The notes beneath the pieces are model-generated. The model was not told where the DNA came from. It did not search any database and saw nothing but the letters and a program-made list of their open reading frames with translations. A stretch of DNA of 64,000 bases from Streptomyces rimosus (GTDB taxonomy: Bacteria > Actinomycetota > Actinomycetes > Streptomycetales > Streptomycetaceae), in contig NZ_CP023688.1 in the NCBI RefSeq assembly GCF_008704655.1, forward strand, positions 1,240,001 to 1,304,000, read 5' to 3'. The position numbers and the translations under genes are program-made. Of the stretch, positions 51,754 through 60,557 are shown piece after piece; position 1 is the stretch's first letter; the number at the start of each line of letters is the position of its first letter.

Positions 51754-52629
51754 CTACTTCAGCAGCCGGGACATCCGCCGGTCGGCCAGCAGCTTGCCGC
51801 CGGTCTGGCACGTGGGGCAGTACTGGAGCGAGGAATCGCTGAAGGAGACCTCGCGGACGGTGTCGCCGCAGACCGGACACGGCTCGCCGGTCCGGCCGTG
51901 CACCCGCAGCCCGCTCTTCTTCTCCTTCTTGAGCTGCCCTGCGGCCACGCCCCGGGACCGCTCCACCGCTTCCCTGAGCGTGTCCTGTATGGCGGCGTAG
52001 AGCCGGTCCGTGTCCTCCGCGTCGAGACGGGCCGCGGGCTTGAACGGCGACATGCGGGCCGCGTGCAGGATCTCGTCGGAATAGGCGTTGCCGATGCCGG
52101 CCAGCACACCTTGGTCGCGCAGGAAGCCCTTGACCTGGCGCCGCTCCCCTTCGAGCAGGCCCGCCAGGGTCTCCCGTGTGAAGTCCGCGGCGAGCGGGTC
52201 GGGGCCGAGGCGGGCGATGCCGGGGACCTCGGCGGGGGCGGTCACGCAGTAGACGGCCAGGCGCTTTTGCGTACCGGCCTCGGTGAGGTCGAAGCCGGGC
52301 GCCGGGCCGTCCCCGTCGGCGCTCAGCCGTACGCGCAGGGCCAGCGGGCCTTTGCCGGGGCGCGGCGGGGCCTCCGGGAGCGCGTCCTGCCAGCGCATCC
52401 AGCCCGCGCGCGCCAGGTAGACGACCAGGTGCAGGTCTCCGACGGTCAGGTCCAGGAACTTCCCGTGCCGTGCCACCGCCGTGACCATGCCGCCTTCGAG
52501 GGCGGTCAGCGGCGGGTCGTACGTCTTGAGCACGTTGACGGCGGTCGGCTGGGCGCGTTCCAGGACGCGGCCGACGGCGTGCGCGTCGAGGAATTCCCGC
52601 AGGGCTTCGACTTCCGGCAGTTCGGGCAT
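51754..52629 (-). CDS. Fpg/Nei-family DNA glycosylase
   Basis: A 291-residue base-excision repair enzyme. The N-terminus is PELPEVE, exposing the catalytic Pro2 and Glu3 after Met removal. K57 (ARHGKFLD) matches the essential Lys. GIGNAYSDEILHAARMSPF is the H2TH motif, and the C-terminal zinc finger is CPVCG...CPTCQ. It removes oxidised bases and cuts the abasic site by beta/delta elimination. The zinc finger is followed by a short basic tail (DRRMSRLLK). The ATG at 52629 is clear. Streptomyces have several paralogues, so a precise name is not given. Confidence 0.92.
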   Translation of the reverse strand: MPELPEVEALREFLDAHAVGRVLERAQPTAVNVLKTYDPPLTALEGGMVTAVARHGKFLDLTVGDLHLVVYLARAGWMRWQDALPEAPPRPGKGPLALRVRLSADGDGPAPGFDLTEAGTQKRLAVYCVTAPAEVPGIARLGPDPLAADFTRETLAGLLEGERRQVKGFLRDQGVLAGIGNAYSDEILHAARMSPFKPAARLDAEDTDRLYAAIQDTLREAVERSRGVAAGQLKKEKKSGLRVHGRTGEPCPVCGDTVREVSFSDSSLQYCPTCQTGGKLLADRRMSRLLK

Positions 52630-52726
52630 GCCTCCAGCCTGCACGGTGCGGCGGTCCGGTACATCTCGTGCGTGCCGCGTGCCGGACCGGCGGCAGGGCG
52701 CCCCGGCGGTGCTAGGGATAGGTCGT

Positions 52727-54148
52727 GTGGACTGGCTGACGGAGAGCGACATGTGGCTGGGCCGGCTGGTGTTCCAGCGGCTGCTGGCCGTGCTGTACCT
52801 GGTGGCGTTCGTGGCGGCGGCGCGGCAGTTCCGCGCGCTGATGGGCGAGCGCGGCATGACGCCGGTGCCGGACTTCGTGCGCCGGGTGCCGTTCCGCAAG
52901 GCTCCGTCGGTGTTCCAGTGGCGGTACTCGGACCGGTTCTTCGCCCTGTGGTGCTGGGCCGGTGCCCTGCTGGCCGCGGCCGTGGCGGCGGGGGCGGCGG
53001 ACGCCGTGCCGCTGGGGGCCGCGATGGCGATGTGGGCGGTGCTGTGGGCGATGTACCTGTCCATCGTCAACGTCGGGCAGACCTGGTACGGCTTCGGCTG
53101 GGAGTCCCTGCTGCTGGAGACCGGCTTCCTGGCCGTCTTCCTCGGCAACGACGACATCGCGCCGCCGGTGCTCGTCATGTGGCTGCTGCGGTGGCTGCTG
53201 TTCCGCGTGGAGTTCGGGGCCGGGCTGATCAAGATGCGGGGCGACCACTGCTGGCGCGATCTGACCTGCCTGTACTACCACCACGAGACACAGCCCATGC
53301 CGGGCCCGCTGAGCTGGTTCTTCCACCGGCTGCCCAAGCCGCTGCACCGGGTCGAGACGGCCGCCAACCACGTCGCGCAACTCGGCCTGCCCGTGCTGCT
53401 GTTCACCCCCCAGCCGGTGGCGGCCTGGGCGGCGCTGGGGATCGTCGTCACGCAGCTGTGGCTCGTGCTGTCCGGCAACTTCGCCTGGCTGAACTGGCTG
53501 ACCATCGTGCTCGCCCTGTCCGCGGTGGACGCCTCCCGGATCGCCGACGCGCCCGCGTTCGCCGCCACCCCGGCCTGGTTCGGCGTGCTGACCGTGCTCC
53601 TCACCGTCTTCGTCGCCTTCCGCAGCTACCGTCCCGTACGCAATCTGCTGTCCCGGCGGCAGGTGATGAACACCTCCTTCGACCCGCTGCACCTGGTCAA
53701 CTCCTACGGGGCCTTCGGCAGCGTCACCCGGGTGCGCCGGGAGATCGTGATCGAGGGCACGGACTCCCCGGTGGCCTCGCCGGACGCGGTGTGGCGGGAG
53801 TACGAATTCCGGGGCAAGCCGGGTGACGTACGGCGCATGCCGCGCCAGTACGCGCCGTACCACCTCCGGCTCGACTGGCTGATGTGGTTCGCGGCGCTCT
53901 CCCCCGCCTACGCGCGCAGCTGGTTCGGGCCGTTCGTGGAGCGCCTGCTGGCGAACGACCCCGACACGCTGCGGCTGCTGCGCCACAATCCGTTCCCGGA
54001 CGCGCCGCCCGCGCTGGTGCGCGCCCGGCTGTTCCAGTACCGGTTCACGACGTGGCGGGAACGGCGGGAGACCGGTGCGTGGTGGCTCCGTACGGAGCTG
54101 CGGGACTTCCTGAAGCCGACGGGAGCAGTTCGGCGCGGAAGGCGATGA
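52727..54148 (+). CDS. Lipase maturation factor (LMF1)-like membrane protein
   Basis: A 473-residue polytopic membrane protein. WLLFRVEFGAGLIKMRGD, then CWRDLTCLYYHHETQPMPGPLSWFFHRLP, and MNTSFDPLHLVNSYGAFGSVTRVRREIVIEGT are strongly LMF1-like. LMF1 helps lipases fold in the vertebrate endoplasmic reticulum; the bacterial role is unknown. About eight helices lie in the first 330 residues, followed by a soluble domain. GTG 52727 follows AGGGAT; ATG 52751 is an alternative. The 3' end overlaps the convergent TPR gene by about 100 bases. Confidence 0.87.
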   Translation: MDWLTESDMWLGRLVFQRLLAVLYLVAFVAAARQFRALMGERGMTPVPDFVRRVPFRKAPSVFQWRYSDRFFALWCWAGALLAAAVAAGAADAVPLGAAMAMWAVLWAMYLSIVNVGQTWYGFGWESLLLETGFLAVFLGNDDIAPPVLVMWLLRWLLFRVEFGAGLIKMRGDHCWRDLTCLYYHHETQPMPGPLSWFFHRLPKPLHRVETAANHVAQLGLPVLLFTPQPVAAWAALGIVVTQLWLVLSGNFAWLNWLTIVLALSAVDASRIADAPAFAATPAWFGVLTVLLTVFVAFRSYRPVRNLLSRRQVMNTSFDPLHLVNSYGAFGSVTRVRREIVIEGTDSPVASPDAVWREYEFRGKPGDVRRMPRQYAPYHLRLDWLMWFAALSPAYARSWFGPFVERLLANDPDTLRLLRHNPFPDAPPALVRARLFQYRFTTWRERRETGAWWLRTELRDFLKPTGAVRRGRR

Positions 54149-55130
54149 CCATGTCGCGGGCGTGCCGCAGCCCGATCCGCCCGAAATCGCGCTCCAGCTC
54201 GTCCAGTTCGGCGAGCGTCTCGTCCTTCGAACCGCCCAGCCGGGAACGGGACTTGACCAGGCCGAGCCGGGCCAGGGCGGTGCCGCGCGGCTCCCGCATC
54301 GCCTCGAACTCGCGCAGCGCCCCGGCGTAGACCTCGCACGCCTCGGCGTACCGCCCGGCCCGGAACAGGACGTTGCCGCGCATCTTGTGGTTGTAGGCGA
54401 GGGCGCTCGCGAGGTCCATGGCGCGGCAGATCGTCTCGGCCTCGGTGAGCAGGGACAGTGCCCGCTCCGTGTGGCCCTGTACGGACAGGACGTCGGCCAC
54501 GCCGCGCAGCGACCAGGCGCGGCCCCGCGCGTCGTCGCCGTCGGCGGCGATCCGCGCGGACTCCTCGAACAGCTCCAGGGCCTTTTCGTAGTCGCCGGTG
54601 TTGCGGTGCATCTGCGCTATGCCGGACATCGCCCACACCATGTGGCGGGCCTCGCCGTGCCTGCGCGCCTGTTCGAGCAGCTGCTCGTGCAGGTCGGCGA
54701 CGGCTTCGTAGTCGCCCTGTATGCGGCCGGTCTCGGCGAGCCCGGCGAGGGAGTAGCCGTGCGCCAGGCGGTCGCCGCCCGCGTCGGCGAGGGCGACGGC
54801 GTGGGCCAGCAGCCTGCGGGCCAGCGCGGGGGAGCCGCACTGCCGGGCGAGCGTGCCGCCGCTCCACAGGGCCCAGGACATCGCGCCGCTGTCACCGGCG
54901 GTGCGGGCGCTGCGGTAGCTCTCCTGCCAGGCCGTGCGCGCGTCGTCCACCCGCCCCAGGCGCCGGTTGGCCTCGGCGACGGCGAGCGAGGTTCGGGCGC
55001 GCTCCAGGTCGGTGCGGGCGTCGTGCCGTGCGCGGTCGGCCGTGGCGAGCACGTCCTCGTAGGACGAGTTCACGTTCAGGGCCGCGCCCAGCTCGCCTTG
55101 GTACTCCGGGGCGAATGCCTTGCCGTACAT
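54045..55130 (-). CDS. Tetratricopeptide-repeat protein
   Basis: A 361-residue helical-repeat protein with about seven TPR-like units. The pattern W/L-G-Y-A-P recurs, for example ALWSGGTLARQCGSPALARRLLAHAV, IAQMHRNTGDYEKALELFEES and NVLFRAGRYAEACEVYAGAL. There is no enzyme domain, so it is likely a scaffold or regulator. The start is uncertain: ATG 55130 has AGGAGG eleven bases upstream, while an in-frame ATG 27 bases earlier (MRDQEATED) lacks one. Its 3' end overlaps the LMF1-like gene tail to tail by 104 bases. Confidence 0.8.
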   Translation of the reverse strand: MYGKAFAPEYQGELGAALNVNSSYEDVLATADRARHDARTDLERARTSLAVAEANRRLGRVDDARTAWQESYRSARTAGDSGAMSWALWSGGTLARQCGSPALARRLLAHAVALADAGGDRLAHGYSLAGLAETGRIQGDYEAVADLHEQLLEQARRHGEARHMVWAMSGIAQMHRNTGDYEKALELFEESARIAADGDDARGRAWSLRGVADVLSVQGHTERALSLLTEAETICRAMDLASALAYNHKMRGNVLFRAGRYAEACEVYAGALREFEAMREPRGTALARLGLVKSRSRLGGSKDETLAELDELERDFGRIGLRHARDMVIAFRAELLPSASGSPAAPYGATTHRSPAVPATS

Positions 55131-55300
55131 GTCTTCCGTGGCCTCCTGATCGCGCATGTGCTTGATCACGAAGCTACGAGGCGACGGGGGTGCGGCGAAT
55201 CCCTCCGCGGATTGGTCATGCCGTATGCCTCGGGTCCTACGCGAGAGGGACCGGATCATCATCGGGACGTACGGGGAACCCGGTCTTCCGGCCGACCGGC

Positions 55301-56515
55301 TCAGGCGGCGGGGCCCGTGTGCTCCGGGGCCGGACCGCCGAAGGCTCCGGCCGGGCCGGGTGCCGTACGCGCGGGGCGGCGGGCGAAGCGCCGGTTCAGC
55401 GGACGCTCGACGAAGCGGTACACGATCAAGGCGGTGGCCTGGGCCAGGACGGCGCCGGCGGCGGCCAGCGCCAGGCTCGTGGGGATCGTGAAGGCGCGTT
55501 CGTAGCCCAGCAGGTGGCGGAAGGCCAGCAGCAGCGGCCAGTGAATGATGTACAGGGCGTACGAGGCTTCGCCCAGGGCGACGAAGGCCGGGCGGGCCAG
55601 GGGGCGCGGGGTCTCACGGCCGTCGGCGAGTGCCAGGTGGGCGATCACAAGCGCCAGCGGAATCGCCCCGAGGGCTCCGTACCGGAGCGGCGGCGGGCAG
55701 AGCGGCGCCAGGCCGACGGCCGGAACCGGCAGGACGAGGAGCAGGGCGCGCGGGGCCCGGGGCCAGCGGCCGGCGGCGACCAGGCGGGCGGTGACGATGC
55801 CGAGCGCGAATTCCGCCAGCCGCGTCGGCGGGAAGAAATAGCAGAGCCACATGCTGTCCCGGCCCACGTCGATGCCCCGGCCGAGTGCCGGTGCGGCCAC
55901 CGTCAGGACCGTGAGCGGCAGCGTGAGGACGGCGACGGCCAGGACCGCCCAGCACGCCCCGAGGCGCGCCGCGGGGATCTTGCGGGCGGCGGCGATCAGC
56001 AGCGGGAACAGCGCGTAGAAGAACATCTCGCAGGAGATGGACCACGACGGCGCGTTGAAGCACGCGTCCAGCGCCGTGCCGGGAGTCCAGCCCTGGAGCA
56101 GGAGCAGACTGATCACGCCGAAGCGCGGCCCGCAATCCGTGGGCATGCCGTCGGGCAGGGCGGAGACCGAGGTCAGGGCGAAGAACGCCACTCCGCCCGC
56201 CCAGCCGAGCACATGGGCGGGGACGATCCGCCACAGGCGGCGGCGCCAGAAGGCGCGGACCGGTTCGCCCGGCCGGTGGGTCCAGGCGAGGACGAAGCCG
56301 GAGAGGACGAAGAAGCCGCTGACCGCGCAGGCCGCGAGGGTCTGCGACGGGTACAGCGCCGTGTGCACATCGGCGTCGGCGAACAGCGCCACGTCCACGA
56401 GCAGGTGCGAGACCAGCACCGGAAGGGCGAGGAAGAACCGCAGCCCCGTCAACGACGGCAGTCGCTGTCGCCCTGTCCGTTCCACACCCACCTCCGGGCC
56501 CCGCGGCACCTTCAC
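55301..56515 (-). CDS. Acyltransferase 3 family membrane protein
   Basis: A 404-residue OafA/YrhL-type integral membrane O-acyltransferase with about ten helices. LTGLRFFLALPVLVSHLL is the family start, SGFFVLSGFVLAWTHR follows, and RRLWRIVPAHVL is the conserved RxxR-type motif. SWSISCEMFFYALFP and ASYALYIIHWPLL are also family marks. Members acetylate or acylate cell-surface glycans or natural products. The GTG at 56515 is the longest start; later starts before the first helix are possible. No partner gene is evident. Confidence 0.88.
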   Translation of the reverse strand: MKVPRGPEVGVERTGRQRLPSLTGLRFFLALPVLVSHLLVDVALFADADVHTALYPSQTLAACAVSGFFVLSGFVLAWTHRPGEPVRAFWRRRLWRIVPAHVLGWAGGVAFFALTSVSALPDGMPTDCGPRFGVISLLLLQGWTPGTALDACFNAPSWSISCEMFFYALFPLLIAAARKIPAARLGACWAVLAVAVLTLPLTVLTVAAPALGRGIDVGRDSMWLCYFFPPTRLAEFALGIVTARLVAAGRWPRAPRALLLVLPVPAVGLAPLCPPPLRYGALGAIPLALVIAHLALADGRETPRPLARPAFVALGEASYALYIIHWPLLLAFRHLLGYERAFTIPTSLALAAAGAVLAQATALIVYRFVERPLNRRFARRPARTAPGPAGAFGGPAPEHTGPAA

Positions 56516-57070
56516 GCCCGGTCATGCCCCGGGCGGATGCCCCGTCACCGTCGGCACCGCGTGGTTCCCCGGAACGGGCGAAACACGGGGGCGGGAGGAA
56601 TACCCGCGGCGCGGGAAGCACGCGTCTCCCCCGCGCTGCGACCGGCCGCGTCCTGCCGCGGGCGGTCAAGCGCGTCGAGGCCGCTGCCGTTCTTCGTCGC
56701 GTGCACGAAGAGCTGTACGCCGTAGCCGTCCTTCTCGTCGTCGTGGACCGCGAAGGTGCACCCGTCGCTGCGGAACGGGGCCCGCCCGGCGTAGGCGCAA
56801 CTCTTGCCGGACGAAGAGTGCCCCGGGTTCACCCAAGTCGAGTCCCTGCGCCCGGGGCTGTGCCTGTGCCTGCGAGAGGCCGACGGCGCCGGTCCGTACT
56901 CAACGCGCAGGCCGTCCGTGGCGCCACGGACGGCCTGCCGGTGCCCACCGCTTCCCGCAGCGGTCCGCCCGCCCCCAGCCGGACCGCCGCTCCGGGAATG
57001 TGTCACGGAGAATTCCCGGAAGGGTGGGAAGGAAATGCGTGCCGCGGAACCGCCGCGTTCAGCCGGCGTT
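56516..57070. other. Intergenic region with a coding-like fragment
   Basis: About 555 bases between the acyltransferase and the Rpf/LysM gene. The minus-strand segment 56677-56835 encodes WVNPGHSSSGKSCAYAGRAP and RSDGCTFAVHDDEKDGYGVQ, followed by LFVHATKNG. This looks like the C-terminus of a small secreted Cys-containing protein and has protein-like composition, but upstream sequence in the same frame degenerates into Arg/Ser-rich noise. It is a possible gene remnant or a frameshifted small gene; I do not recognise the family. Confidence 0.4.
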
Positions 57071-57793
57071 TTACCGGTGGACGTCCAGCCGCATTCCGGG
57101 GTAGATCAGATTGGGATTCGCTCCGATCACCTGGCGGTTCAGCCGGTAGAATTCCCGCCAGCCCCAGCCGTGGGCGTACGCGATTCCGCTGAGCGTGTCC
57201 CCCCGGTTCACCACGACCTGGCCACCGGATGTGCGGTGCGGCCGGGCCTTGTACTGCTTGTGCTGCCCGTACCCGCTGCCGTGGCGGTAGTGCCGCTGCC
57301 GCAGCCGCTCACGGGCCCGGCCGCTGCCCTCCGCGCGGGCCGGGGCGCCGACGCGCGGCGCGGACCGCTGGACGCTCGCGTTCGGAGCGCTGTGCCGCGT
57401 GCCGGACCCGCGCAGTCCCAGGCGGGACGAGCAGGCCGGCCAGGCCCCCCAGCCCTGTCGCGCCAGCACCCGTTCCGCCACGCTGATCTGCTGGGACCTG
57501 GAGGCCCGCGACGCCCGGGAGGCGTACCTGCCGCCCCCGAAGGAACGCCAGGTGGAGTGGGCGAACTGCAGCCCGCCCGAGAAGCCGTTCCCGGTGTCGG
57601 CCCGCCAGTTGCCGCCGCTCTCACACCCGGCCAGGCGGTCCCAGGTGGCACCGCCGCGGGCTTCGGCCGGCCCTTCGGCCACCACGTTCAACGCGCCGGC
57701 GGCCAGCAGGACCACTGCCGCCGTCGCCCCTCGGGCCCCGCGCCCCCGGACTTCACCGCGTCCGCTCGTTTCCGATCCCTGAGGATATTCCAT
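57071..57793 (-). CDS. Rpf-like transglycosylase with LysM domain
   Basis: A 240-residue exported cell-wall hydrolase. After a hydrophobic signal segment (about 20-44), the resuscitation-promoting-factor domain spans about 48-125: [28 protein letters not shown] contains the catalytic Glu, followed by WRSFGGG and [18 protein letters not shown] basic linker leads to a C-terminal LysM (190-240; [23 protein letters not shown]...[12 protein letters not shown]) that anchors it to peptidoglycan. Streptomyces Rpf proteins promote spore germination. ATG 57793 has GGGAG eight bases upstream. Confidence 0.93.
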   Translation of the reverse strand: MEYPQGSETSGRGEVRGRGARGATAAVVLLAAGALNVVAEGPAEARGGATWDRLAGCESGGNWRADTGNGFSGGLQFAHSTWRSFGGGRYASRASRASRSQQISVAERVLARQGWGAWPACSSRLGLRGSGTRHSAPNASVQRSAPRVGAPARAEGSGRARERLRQRHYRHGSGYGQHKQYKARPHRTSGGQVVVNRGDTLSGIAYAHGWGWREFYRLNRQVIGANPNLIYPGMRLDVHR

Positions 57794-58278
57794 CGATGTG
57801 CTCCCGTCCTTCACCGCGCGGTTTCCCGGCGGCTATGGGGATGCATGACGTCCGTCGGCGCACGCCTTTCCCCGGCTTTTCCGCGGAATTGCTCCCGCGT
57901 CTTCACCGGTCCGTGCGATGCGTTTTCCGGGCCGTCATGAATTCGACGAGTCCGAGACAACCACGGGCACGGTCCGCATTGTCAGAGCGCGCGGTAGCGC
58001 CCGCACCGGGCGGCCTGCCCCCGCACCGCCGGAGCGGAGGCAGACGGCGCCGCATGGCGCCCCCTCGTGCCGGGTAGGGGCGCACCCTCACAGGCGGCGC
58101 GCATGGCCTGCCCTGGCGTATCGAGCGCTTGTCCGAGCCGGGGGTGGCCGCGGAGCGCACCGGGGGGCTCGGGTCACGCGCGGCGGGGGTCCGCACGCAC
58201 CGCGCACGGGCCCCGGGAGCGGTGCACCACCGCCGTCCCCAGGGAGGGTTTCGGTGCGCCGGGGGTGTGCCGCCCGGG
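57794..58278. other. Long upstream region of the Rpf-like gene
   Basis: About 485 bases between the molybdate transporter stop and the rpf-like start, all on the minus strand. It presumably contains the rpf promoter and a long 5' leader. rpf genes in Streptomyces can be under ydaO (c-di-AMP) riboswitch control, but I could not see that riboswitch's conserved elements. A 10-base palindrome TTCCGCGGAA lies at about 57879-57888. No gene was found. Confidence 0.4.
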
Positions 58279-60501
58279 TCACACCGGTACGAGCGTGACC
58301 TCGGTCGCCTTCACACTCACCCAGACCTCGGTGTCCTCGGCCAGCCCCAGTTCCGCCGCGGCCTGCGGGGTGATCTCGCCGACCAGGTCGGGCACCTGCG
58401 GCGAGGCGACCAGGACGCGCAGCCGGCTGCCGAGCGCGGTGATCTCCCGTACCCGTCCCGGCCAGACGTTGCGGGGGCTGCCGGAGGGCCGCTCGCGGTG
58501 CACCGAGACCGCTTCCGGGCCGATGATCGCCAGTGCGGCGGTGCCTTCGGGCAGCGGATCGGCGGCCACCAGCCGCCCGGTGCCGCCGAGCCGCAGGCCG
58601 TCGGCGGTGGCCCTGCCGGACCAGGCGTTACGGCCGAGCATCCGCGCCACCCACGGCGAACGCGGATGCCGGGCGACCTCGGCGGGGGCCGCGTCCTGGA
58701 GGGCGCGGCCGTCCTCCAGGACCAGCACGCGGTCGGCCAGCGAGACCGCCTCGACCGGGTCGTGGGTGACCATCAGGCAGACGCCGCCGAAGCCGGCCAG
58801 ATGCCGGCGCAGGGTGTGCCGGACGTGCGCGCGGGTGCTCTGGTCGAGGGCGGCCAGCGGCTCGTCGAGGAGCAGCAGGCGGGGGCGGGCGGCCAGCGCG
58901 CGGGCCAGTGCGACGCGTCCGGCCTGGCCGCCGGAGAGCTGGGCGGGGCGGCGGTGCGCGAGGTGGCCGACGCCGAGCCGGTCCAGCCATCGCTGGGCCT
59001 CACGGCGGGCCTCGGCACGGGCGGTGCCGTGGGCGCGCAGCCCGTACGCGGTGTTGCCGAGGGCCGTCAGGTGGGGGAAGAGCGCCCCGTCCTGCGGGAC
59101 CCAGGCGACGTCGCGGCGGTGCGGCGGCAGCGTGGTCACGTCGCGCTCGCCGAGCGTCAGCGTGGCGTGCGCCCGGGGCGTGAGGCCGAGCAGGGCGCGC
59201 AACAGCGTGGTCTTGCCCGCGCCGTTGGGGCCGACGACGGCGATGGTGGTGCCTGGGGCGGCTTCGAGGGTGAGCCGGTTGAAGCCCGTGACGTCCGCGT
59301 GCAGCGGCCACCGCCCGGTGCGGGCGCCGTCGCCGGGGCCGTCGGTGGCGGTGGGGCCCGCGTCGGCGGCCCCGGTGTGCGCGGTGGCGGCGGCGCACGG
59401 GTCCGCGGGGGCGGGCGGGCCGGGTGCCGCGGATGCGCCGGTCACGTGGTCCGGCCATGTGCCGTCGGCATCCGGCACCCCGCCGCCCTCCGCGTCCGTA
59501 CGCGTCACCGCGCCGCTCGTGCGCCCCCGCACCGGGCCGCCCCCGCCCGCCCACCGGCCGCGCAGGGCGACCAGGACGGCCATCGCGACGACGAGCAGCA
59601 GCAGGGAGACGGAGGTGGCGGCCTCGGGGCTGTCCTGGAGGAGCAGATAGACCTGGAGGGGCAGGGTCTGGGTGACGCCCGGCAGGTTGCCCGCGAAGGT
59701 GATCGTCGCGCCGAACTCGCCGAGCGCCCGCGCCCAGGTCAGGGCGGCGCCGGCGGCGAGCCCGGGGGCGACCATGGGCAGCGTGACGGTGGCGAAGACG
59801 CGCAGCGGCCCGGCGCCGAGCGAGGCGGCCGTCTCCTCGTACCGCGCGTGCAGCCCGGCCAGCGCGCCTTCGAGGCTGATGACCAGGAACGGCATCGAGA
59901 CGAAGGTGGCGGCGACCACCGCGCCCGCCGTGTGGAACGGCAGCTGTACGCCGAACCAGCTCTCCAGCCATCCGCCGAGCAGGCCCCGCCGCCCGAACCC
60001 GAGGAGCAGCGCCACGCCGCCGACGGTCGGCGGCAGCACCATCGGCAGCAGCACCAGGGAGCGCACCAGCGCCTTGCCGGGGAAGTCGACGCGCGCCAGC
60101 AGCCAGGCGAGCGGCACGCCGAGCAGCAGGGACAGGCCCAGCGCCCAGCAGGAGACGACCAGCGAGATCCGCAGGGCCTCGACGACCCCGTCGGAGGTCA
60201 GATGGGTGCCGAGCTCGCCCCAGGAGGTACGGGCCAGGATGCCGGCCATGGGCACCAGCAGGAACGCCACCGCCAGGACGGCGGGCACGGCCAGGGCCAG
60301 CGGGGCGCGGCGGCCGGGGACGGGCTTGCGGACGCGCCCGGGGAGGAGGGCGCGCCCGGCGCCGGGTCCCCGGCCGGGCTCCGTGCCGGGGGTGCGGCCC
60401 CGGCCGTCGGCGGGCGTCCGGTCGCGTCCGGCGCCGGGCTTCCGGTCGCGCTTGACGGCGTCGCGCTTCATGGCATCGCGCTTCATGGCATCGCGCTTCA
60501 T
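58279..60501 (-). CDS. Fused molybdate ABC permease-ATPase (ModB-ModC)
   Basis: A 740-residue fusion. Residues about 65-325 are a ModB-type permease with the EAA loop (EETAASLGAGPLRVF...LPMVAPGL). A Pro/Ala-rich linker follows, then from about 400 a ModC-type ATPase: Walker A GPNGAGKTTLL, signature LSGGQAGRVALARAL, Walker B LLLLDEPLAALD, switch MVTHD. A TOBE-like molybdate-binding domain ends the protein. It imports molybdate with ModA encoded 56 bases upstream. The N-terminus has four MKRDA-like repeats, so three ATGs (60501, 60486, 60471) could each start it. Confidence 0.93.
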   Translation of the reverse strand: MKRDAMKRDAMKRDAVKRDRKPGAGRDRTPADGRGRTPGTEPGRGPGAGRALLPGRVRKPVPGRRAPLALAVPAVLAVAFLLVPMAGILARTSWGELGTHLTSDGVVEALRISLVVSCWALGLSLLLGVPLAWLLARVDFPGKALVRSLVLLPMVLPPTVGGVALLLGFGRRGLLGGWLESWFGVQLPFHTAGAVVAATFVSMPFLVISLEGALAGLHARYEETAASLGAGPLRVFATVTLPMVAPGLAAGAALTWARALGEFGATITFAGNLPGVTQTLPLQVYLLLQDSPEAATSVSLLLLVVAMAVLVALRGRWAGGGGPVRGRTSGAVTRTDAEGGGVPDADGTWPDHVTGASAAPGPPAPADPCAAATAHTGAADAGPTATDGPGDGARTGRWPLHADVTGFNRLTLEAAPGTTIAVVGPNGAGKTTLLRALLGLTPRAHATLTLGERDVTTLPPHRRDVAWVPQDGALFPHLTALGNTAYGLRAHGTARAEARREAQRWLDRLGVGHLAHRRPAQLSGGQAGRVALARALAARPRLLLLDEPLAALDQSTRAHVRHTLRRHLAGFGGVCLMVTHDPVEAVSLADRVLVLEDGRALQDAAPAEVARHPRSPWVARMLGRNAWSGRATADGLRLGGTGRLVAADPLPEGTAALAIIGPEAVSVHRERPSGSPRNVWPGRVREITALGSRLRVLVASPQVPDLVGEITPQAAAELGLAEDTEVWVSVKATEVTLVPV
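60442..60501 (-). repeat. 15-bp tandem repeat at the start of modBC
   Basis: Four 15-base units on the minus strand, starting at 60501. Units 1 and 2 are identical (ATGAAGCGCGATGCC), unit 3 differs by one base, and unit 4 starts GTC and diverges. Units 1-3 each contain an in-frame ATG. The repeat gives the protein an MKRDA ladder, and unit number could change by slippage without shifting the frame. Confidence 0.8.
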
Positions 60502-60557
60502 GGCTCAGAGGGGATCACGGCTTCGAGGGGATCATGGCGTGGCCGGTCCGTGCCGCG

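Noticed and set aside
57794..58278. ydaO c-di-AMP riboswitch upstream of the Rpf-like gene
   Set aside because: Expected from other rpf genes, but the conserved core elements were not found by eye; a covariance-model search would decide.
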